From the NCBI RefSeq assembly GCF_902859595.1, contig NZ_CADIJQ010000001.1:744001-808000 (forward strand): DNA of 64,000 nucleotides, read 5' to 3'. Within the stretch, counting starts at the first letter, position 1; each line of letters opens with the position of its first letter. The stretch comes from Achromobacter kerstersii (GTDB taxonomy: Bacteria > Pseudomonadota > Gammaproteobacteria > Burkholderiales > Burkholderiaceae_B). Of the stretch, positions 60,080 to 64,000 are shown piece after piece. The position numbers and the translations under genes were made by a program. The notes beneath the pieces were generated by a model. The model saw only the letters and a program-made list of their open reading frames with translations. It did not search any database and was not told the origin of the DNA.

Positions 60080-60664
60080 ATGAACGAACAATTGGTTGAT
60101 GCAGAGAAGCTTAAGGCGGTCACGATTGAACGCGATGCGCGCTACTACGCCTTGAAGGCAGAAATTGAAGAGCACCTTTATGACGAATGCGAGCTTCTCG
60201 ATTCTCGTCGGTTCGCTGATTGGCTCGAGACGCTGGCCGACGATCTCGTCTATTTCATGCCTATGAACTTCAACGTCAAGTTCGGAATGCACGAACGCAA
60301 TGAGATGACGCGCCTTGACGAGCACATGAGCTGGTTCAACGAAGGAAAGTGGACGCTGAGCAAGCGGGCCGAACAGATCATGACGGGGGTTCACTGGGCG
60401 GAGGAGCCTTTGTCGCGTCTGTCCCGCATGGTCAGCAATGTGCAACTGACCGCTATAGACGATACGCAAAAAAGCGGCCTGGAGATCGATGTCCGAAGCC
60501 GATTTCTCATGTACCAGAATCGATGTGAGTACGAAGAGTATCTCTTCACCGGACGCCGATACGATCGCTTTCGCCAAGCGAATGGGGGCTGGAAGCTTGT
60601 CCGCCGCGAGATTCATTTGCCGCAGAACGTACTGCTAGCTAAGAACCTCACGATGTTCTTTTGA
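60080..60664 (+). CDS. Ring-hydroxylating dioxygenase, beta subunit
   Basis: 194 residues, standard beta-subunit length and cystatin-like fold: IEEHLYDECELLDSRRFADWLETLADDLVYFMP, then MSWFNEGKWTLSKRAEQI and the C-terminal WKLVRREIHLPQNVLLAKNLTMFF. It packs with the alpha subunit in an alpha3beta3 enzyme and has no metal of its own. The start is the ATG at 60080 with AGAGGA upstream. It is separated from alpha by the SDR gene, an unusual order. Confidence 0.9.
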   Translation: MNEQLVDAEKLKAVTIERDARYYALKAEIEEHLYDECELLDSRRFADWLETLADDLVYFMPMNFNVKFGMHERNEMTRLDEHMSWFNEGKWTLSKRAEQIMTGVHWAEEPLSRLSRMVSNVQLTAIDDTQKSGLEIDVRSRFLMYQNRCEYEEYLFTGRRYDRFRQANGGWKLVRREIHLPQNVLLAKNLTMFF

Positions 60665-60690
60665 GCCTCGTCTGAATCTGGAAATTACTC

Positions 60691-60864
60691 ATGATCAATT
60701 TCATCAACTTGAACGTTGGCCAACGACTGGCGCTCAAAGATGGCCGCGAGGCCGAAGTTGTCGGCAACATCGGAGACGGAATCTGGGTTCAGGTCCGTTT
60801 TGATGACTGCCCTGACGACGAAGAATTGCTGCATTGCGAAGAGGTCGTCGGACTGGCTGAATAG
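60691..60864 (+). CDS. 57-aa small protein following the oxygenase beta gene
   Basis: MINFINLNVGQRLALKDGRE begins a 57-residue frame (stop at 60862-60864). The sequence looks like a single small beta-barrel (GREAEVVGNIGDGIWVQVRF) followed by an acidic tail (DDCPDDEELLHCEEVVGLAE), similar in style to KOW/SH3-like folds. It lies 26 bases after the beta-subunit gene and before a hairpin, so it is the last gene of the unit. Function unknown; a chaperone or regulatory subunit for the oxygenase is possible. I recognise no named family. Confidence 0.6.
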   Translation: MINFINLNVGQRLALKDGREAEVVGNIGDGIWVQVRFDDCPDDEELLHCEEVVGLAE

Positions 60865-60873
60865 CCTTGGCAC

Positions 60874-60897
60874 GCTCCCGTCGTTAAAGACGGGGGC
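60874..60897 (+). terminator. Hairpin closing the dioxygenase operon
   Basis: GCTCCCGTC (60874-60882) pairs with GACGGGGGC (60889-60897) through 9 bp including one G-U, with the 6-base loop GTTAAA. It is not followed by a long U-run. Confidence 0.5.
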
Positions 60898-61034
60898 GGT
60901 TCTGCAATGCTTGGTTGGTGCCGGCACATCAAATTTATTAAATTTTTTTATAAACACATAAGAAAGTCTCGTTTGTTATGCCTAGCCACGCATCCATAAA
61001 CTGACTTCGTTCGAAAACACATGGATTAATCATT

Positions 61035-62684
61035 ATGGGCGGCAGGCAAAAACATGACGTGATTGTTGTGGGGTCGGGCCCCGTCGGTTTGACGGTGGCC
61101 ATGGACCTGGCATCACGCGGGGTGGATGTACTGGTTATTGAAAAGCGTCCGCGCGGTGAAGCGCCGAGCGTCAAGTGCAATCATGTGTCGGCGCGGTCCA
61201 TGGAGGTATTCCGGCGTCTAGGCGTAGCCGACGCCGTGCGTGCGGGAGGGCTTCCCGATGAGTATCCGCATGACGTTGCCTATCGCACCAGCGCCACCGG
61301 CATCGAGCTTACGAGGATTCCAATTCCGAGCCGGGCCGGCCGCCTCCGGCATGCCCCGGGGCCGGATACTGATTGGCCGACGATGGAGCCTCCTCATCGG
61401 ATAAACCAGATCTATTTGGAACCCATTCTGTTCGCGCATGCCGAGGCCATGCAAGGCCTGAGCATCCGTAACCGAGTGGAGGTCAGCGGAGTCTGCCAGG
61501 ATGCCTCAGGCGTTCAGGTTCAGGCGCGCGACCTGGTTACGGGCGATGAGCTGACATTCGAGGCTGACTATCTCGTGGGCTGTGATGGCGGCCGTTCTCA
61601 GATCCGCACGGCTATCGGCGCGACCCTGGTGGGCGATGCCGTTATTCAGCGCGTGCAGTCCACGTATATTCGTGCCCCGAAACTGCTGTCTATGTTCAAG
61701 CACGAGCCGGCGTGGGCTACGTTCACGCTCAGTCCGATTCGCAGCGGCAACATGTACGCCATCGATGGTAAAGAGTTCTGGCTGATCCACAACTATCTGA
61801 AGGACGACGAACCTGATTTCGAGTCTGTGAATCGAGACCGGAGCATTCGTCAGATTCTGGGCGTGGATGACAGTTTCGAGTACGAAGTCATCAACAAGGA
61901 AGACTGGTTTGGGCGCCGTCTGGTGGCCGACCGGTTCCGTGACCGCCGTATCTTCATCTGCGGTGACGCCGCGCATCTCTGGGTCCCTTACGCTGGCTAT
62001 GGCATGAATGCCGGAATTGCCGATGCCGCCAATCTTGCATGGCAACTGGCGGCCGTGGTTAATGGATGGGGCGCCCCGGAAATCCTCGAGGCCCATGTGG
62101 CTGAGCGTCATCCCATCACTTCCCAGGTTTCGCATTTTGTGATGGATCACGCTCACGCCATGGCGACCGAGCGTCGCATCGTTCCGCAGAACATCGAAGC
62201 GCACGACGATGCTGGCCGCGCCGTCCGCGAGGAAGTCGGACGCAGGGCTTATGAGCTGAACGTCCAGCAGTACTGCTGCGCCGGCCTGAACTTTGGCTAT
62301 TTCTACGATAAATCGCCTCTTATCGTTTACGACGACGAATCGCATCCTGGCTATTCGATGGGCAGCTTCACGCCGTCGACCGTGCCGGGTTGCCGTACGC
62401 CGCACTTTGTTCTGCCGGACGGACGCTCGTTGTATGACGCCATGGGGCCAGACTACTGCTTGCTGCGTTTGGATGCAGACGCCGATGTCCGGCCATTGCT
62501 AGATGCGGCGGCGGAGCGGGGTTTGCCGCTGACATTGCTGGATATTCCGGCCGGGGTGGCGCCGCAGGCCTATCGTCATGCGTTGCTGATCTCCCGTCCT
62601 GACCAGCACGTGGCTTGGCGCGCGGACACGTTGCCTGCTGACTGCGGGACGTTGCTAGACCAGTTGCGAGGTGGCGCCGCCTGA
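61035..62684 (+). CDS. FAD-dependent aromatic monooxygenase
   Basis: 549 residues, phenol-hydroxylase/MhpA type. FAD motifs: VIVVGSGPVGLTVAMDLASRGVDVLVIEKR, the DG motif in LVGCDGGRSQIRTAIGA, and the GD motif in FICGDAAHLWVPYAGYGMNAGIADAANLAWQL. The C-terminal thioredoxin-like domain is present (DGRSLYDAMGPDYCLLRLD). It would hydroxylate a phenolic intermediate with NAD(P)H and O2 before ring cleavage. About 170 AT-rich bases with their own promoter probably lie upstream; a strong terminator follows. Confidence 0.88.
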   Translation: MGGRQKHDVIVVGSGPVGLTVAMDLASRGVDVLVIEKRPRGEAPSVKCNHVSARSMEVFRRLGVADAVRAGGLPDEYPHDVAYRTSATGIELTRIPIPSRAGRLRHAPGPDTDWPTMEPPHRINQIYLEPILFAHAEAMQGLSIRNRVEVSGVCQDASGVQVQARDLVTGDELTFEADYLVGCDGGRSQIRTAIGATLVGDAVIQRVQSTYIRAPKLLSMFKHEPAWATFTLSPIRSGNMYAIDGKEFWLIHNYLKDDEPDFESVNRDRSIRQILGVDDSFEYEVINKEDWFGRRLVADRFRDRRIFICGDAAHLWVPYAGYGMNAGIADAANLAWQLAAVVNGWGAPEILEAHVAERHPITSQVSHFVMDHAHAMATERRIVPQNIEAHDDAGRAVREEVGRRAYELNVQQYCCAGLNFGYFYDKSPLIVYDDESHPGYSMGSFTPSTVPGCRTPHFVLPDGRSLYDAMGPDYCLLRLDADADVRPLLDAAAERGLPLTLLDIPAGVAPQAYRHALLISRPDQHVAWRADTLPADCGTLLDQLRGGAA

Positions 62685-62696
62685 CTGAGCTAGTCC

Positions 62697-62726
62697 GGGC
62701 CAGCCACCTAGGCTGGCCCACCTTTT
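62697..62726 (+). terminator. Rho-independent terminator after the monooxygenase gene
   Basis: GGGCCAGCC (62697-62705) and GGCTGGCCC (62711-62719) form a perfect 9-bp stem with a 5-base loop, followed within three bases by TTTT. Confidence 0.8.
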
Positions 62727-62754
62727 AATCATAAGAAAAAACAAGGAGACAACA

Positions 62755-63726
62755 ATGAGCATTCTGTTGAGATTGACCCGGATGTTGTGGGCCGGGGTCT
62801 TGACCGCCTCAAGCGGTCTGGCGGCGGCGCAGCCGCCAATTTCCCTGGTCGTCCCCTATGCGCCAGGAGGAGCCACCGACATTTTGGCGCGCATTGTGGC
62901 GCAGCGTCTTTCCCAAGAACTGGACCGATCCATCGTGGTCGAGAATCGTGCGGGCGGAGGCACCATCATCGGCGCCCAGACGGTTGCGCGCGCGCAACCC
63001 GATGGCAACACCTTGTTGATGGCAACTAGCACTACGCTTGCCATCAATCGCAGTCTTTATAAATCGCTTCCCTACAGACCCGGCGACTTCGCGCCTGTGG
63101 GGCTGGTCGCTGAGGTGCCGCTGGCCATAGTGGTCGGCCCGTCAGTTCAGGCGAACACCTTGCAGGAGTTGGTGGCGCTGGCTAAGCGGGACCCGGGCGG
63201 ATTGAGTTTTGGATCGGCTGGCAATGGTAGCCCGCAACACTTGGCGGGTGAGTTGTTCAAGACTTCGGCGGGCATATCGCTTACTCATGTGCCGTACAAG
63301 GGGTCGGCTGCTGCGCTCAACGACCTCCTGAGCGGTCAGGTATCGATGATGTTCGCGGACCTGGCGCCTGTGCTGCCGCAGATAAAGGCCGGAAAGCTTC
63401 GAGTGCTGGCGGTTACGTCAACGCGCCGGCTCGCATCTCTGCCTGATGTCCCGACGGTGCGCGAGACCGCAGTTTTGGGCACTGCGGATTACGAGGCGGT
63501 GGCCTGGCAAAGCGTGGTCGCGGCGCCCGGCACGCCCGTTCAAATTACCCAGGCCTATAACGCCGCGCTTGTAAAAGTGCTTGCCGATCCGGCTGTGGTC
63601 AAACGCTTCGAGGGTGACGGCATGTCGGTCCGTACCAGCACTCCGCAGGAGCTTGCCAGCTATATGGAATCGGAAAGCGAGCGTTGGGCGAAAGTCGTGA
63701 GCGCCTCGGGTGCCAAGGTCGACTGA
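62755..63726 (+). CDS. Bug-family substrate-binding protein (second intact copy)
   Basis: 323 residues. Signal peptide LWAGVLTASSGLAAAQ, then ISLVVPYAPGGATDILARIVAQRL, IVVENRAGGGTIIGAQTVARAQPDGNT and LLSGQVSMMFADLAPVLPQIKAGKLRVLAVTS. AAGGAGA precedes the ATG. Same family and length as 55891-56862 but clearly different in sequence, so it binds a related rather than identical ligand. It forms a new transcription unit with the FAH gene downstream. Confidence 0.9.
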   Translation: MSILLRLTRMLWAGVLTASSGLAAAQPPISLVVPYAPGGATDILARIVAQRLSQELDRSIVVENRAGGGTIIGAQTVARAQPDGNTLLMATSTTLAINRSLYKSLPYRPGDFAPVGLVAEVPLAIVVGPSVQANTLQELVALAKRDPGGLSFGSAGNGSPQHLAGELFKTSAGISLTHVPYKGSAAALNDLLSGQVSMMFADLAPVLPQIKAGKLRVLAVTSTRRLASLPDVPTVRETAVLGTADYEAVAWQSVVAAPGTPVQITQAYNAALVKVLADPAVVKRFEGDGMSVRTSTPQELASYMESESERWAKVVSASGAKVD

Positions 63727-63762
63727 TTTCGTCCAGATTTTCAACTTTTGCAGGAGGCTTCC

Positions 63763-64000
63763 ATGCCGCTCTTCCCCGTCTACGACGAGAAGCCATATCG
63801 GCTGTCCGGCGTCGTTTACGGTGCGCTGCTGAATCAACCGTCCGCTCTCGAGCAGATCGGGGCCGCAGCGCACGAGCCCCCCCACAAAGCGCCACCGAAA
63901 GGACCGGTGCTGTACATGAAGCCGCGCAACACGCTTGTGCCCGATGGTCAAGCCGTGTTGATTCCGGAGAGCGAGGAGGCAATGCGCGTGGGCGCCTCCA
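63763..64000 (+). CDS. Fumarylacetoacetate-hydrolase-family protein, N-terminal part
   Basis: Only 79 codons are inside the window. The start (ATG at 63763, AGGAGG 6 bases before) leads into RLSGVVYGALLNQPSALEQIG, then PPHKAPPKGPVLYMKPRNTL. This matches the N-terminal domain of HpaG/HpcE-like FAH enzymes, which decarboxylate or isomerise ring-cleavage products of homoprotocatechuate. It supports a meta-cleavage-type pathway in this cluster. The catalytic metal residues lie outside the window. Confidence 0.8.
   Translation, partial: MPLFPVYDEKPYRLSGVVYGALLNQPSALEQIGAAAHEPPHKAPPKGPVLYMKPRNTLVPDGQAVLIPESEEAMRVGAS

Overview
The window looks like a chromosomal segment of a high-GC betaproteobacterium of the Alcaligenaceae (Achromobacter/Bordetella-like). 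That placement is inferred from repeated Bug-type tricarboxylate-transporter binding proteins (two intact, one broken), CaiB and Rieske catabolic operons, many LysR/IclR/GlxA regulators and strongly GC-biased codons. I could not run any database search. There is no rRNA, tRNA or CRISPR array that I can see.

Layout. (1) 1-2638: end of a LysR regulator, an exported CMD/AhpD-type protein with a tandem repeat, and a ketopantoate-reductase-like enzyme. (2) 2639-10230: an AT-richer accessory island with an Mrr-type nuclease, a DUF6602 nuclease-like protein, two membrane-anchored proteins, a large AAA_13 ATPase with a CxxC hook, and an orphan Imm11-type immunity protein. (3) 10334-18882: a LacI-controlled divergent operon joining sugar-type enzymes (Gfo/Idh/MocA, TIM-barrel isomerase, DUF4432, SDR) to CoA enzymes (CaiB transferase, crotonase) and a binding-protein fold with no signal peptide. 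(4) 18883-39600: a mobile region. An AT-rich Tn7-like operon, tnsA-tnsB-tnsC-tniQ plus a degenerate tyrosine recombinase of TnsF type, runs leftward. Directly beside it, but outside its genes, is a separate element at 25842-37483. It has 13-bp inverted termini TGTCGAAGTTCAT/ATGAACTTCGACA, a perfect 5-bp duplication GCTGT and repeated GTTCAYTGAAS-type end motifs. It carries no transposition genes of its own. Its cargo is a tightly overlapping five-gene operon (metallophosphoesterase, GASH-like helical protein, double-GTPase pair, GAP1-like protein) and a GIY-YIG-like gene. Its right end was split by an IS1182-family element (TSD GGTC), which was itself split by an IS3-family element (TSD gacg). 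A catalytically complete tyrosine recombinase related to the degenerate one closes the region.

(5) 40087-43983: two GlxA-type regulators, a DUF3817/CopD-like membrane pair and an exported MBL-fold hydrolase. (6) 45021-48969: a SoxC/SoxD-like sulfite dehydrogenase and a C-S lyase opposite a TetR regulator, with a 16-bp perfect palindrome between them. (7) 49060-52689: a thiol/electrophile-stress-like set (TetR, DsbA/FrnE-like, OsmC, Old Yellow Enzyme, thioredoxin). Near-identical operators overlap two of its promoters. It is followed by a chimeric thioredoxin-Bug pseudogene. (8) 53963-64000: a LysR gene and an aromatic-acid catabolic cluster under an IclR regulator: Bug protein, Fd-FNR reductase, Rieske oxygenase alpha and beta, diol dehydrogenase, a 57-aa small protein, FAD monooxygenase, terminator, second Bug protein, and an FAH-family gene cut by the window edge.

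The most interesting system is the mobilised GTPase-centred operon at 26245-33199. Its families are known to me only from computational descriptions of conflict systems. Its setting, a non-autonomous Tn7-like element next to a Tn7/TnsF module, is visible directly in the sequence.
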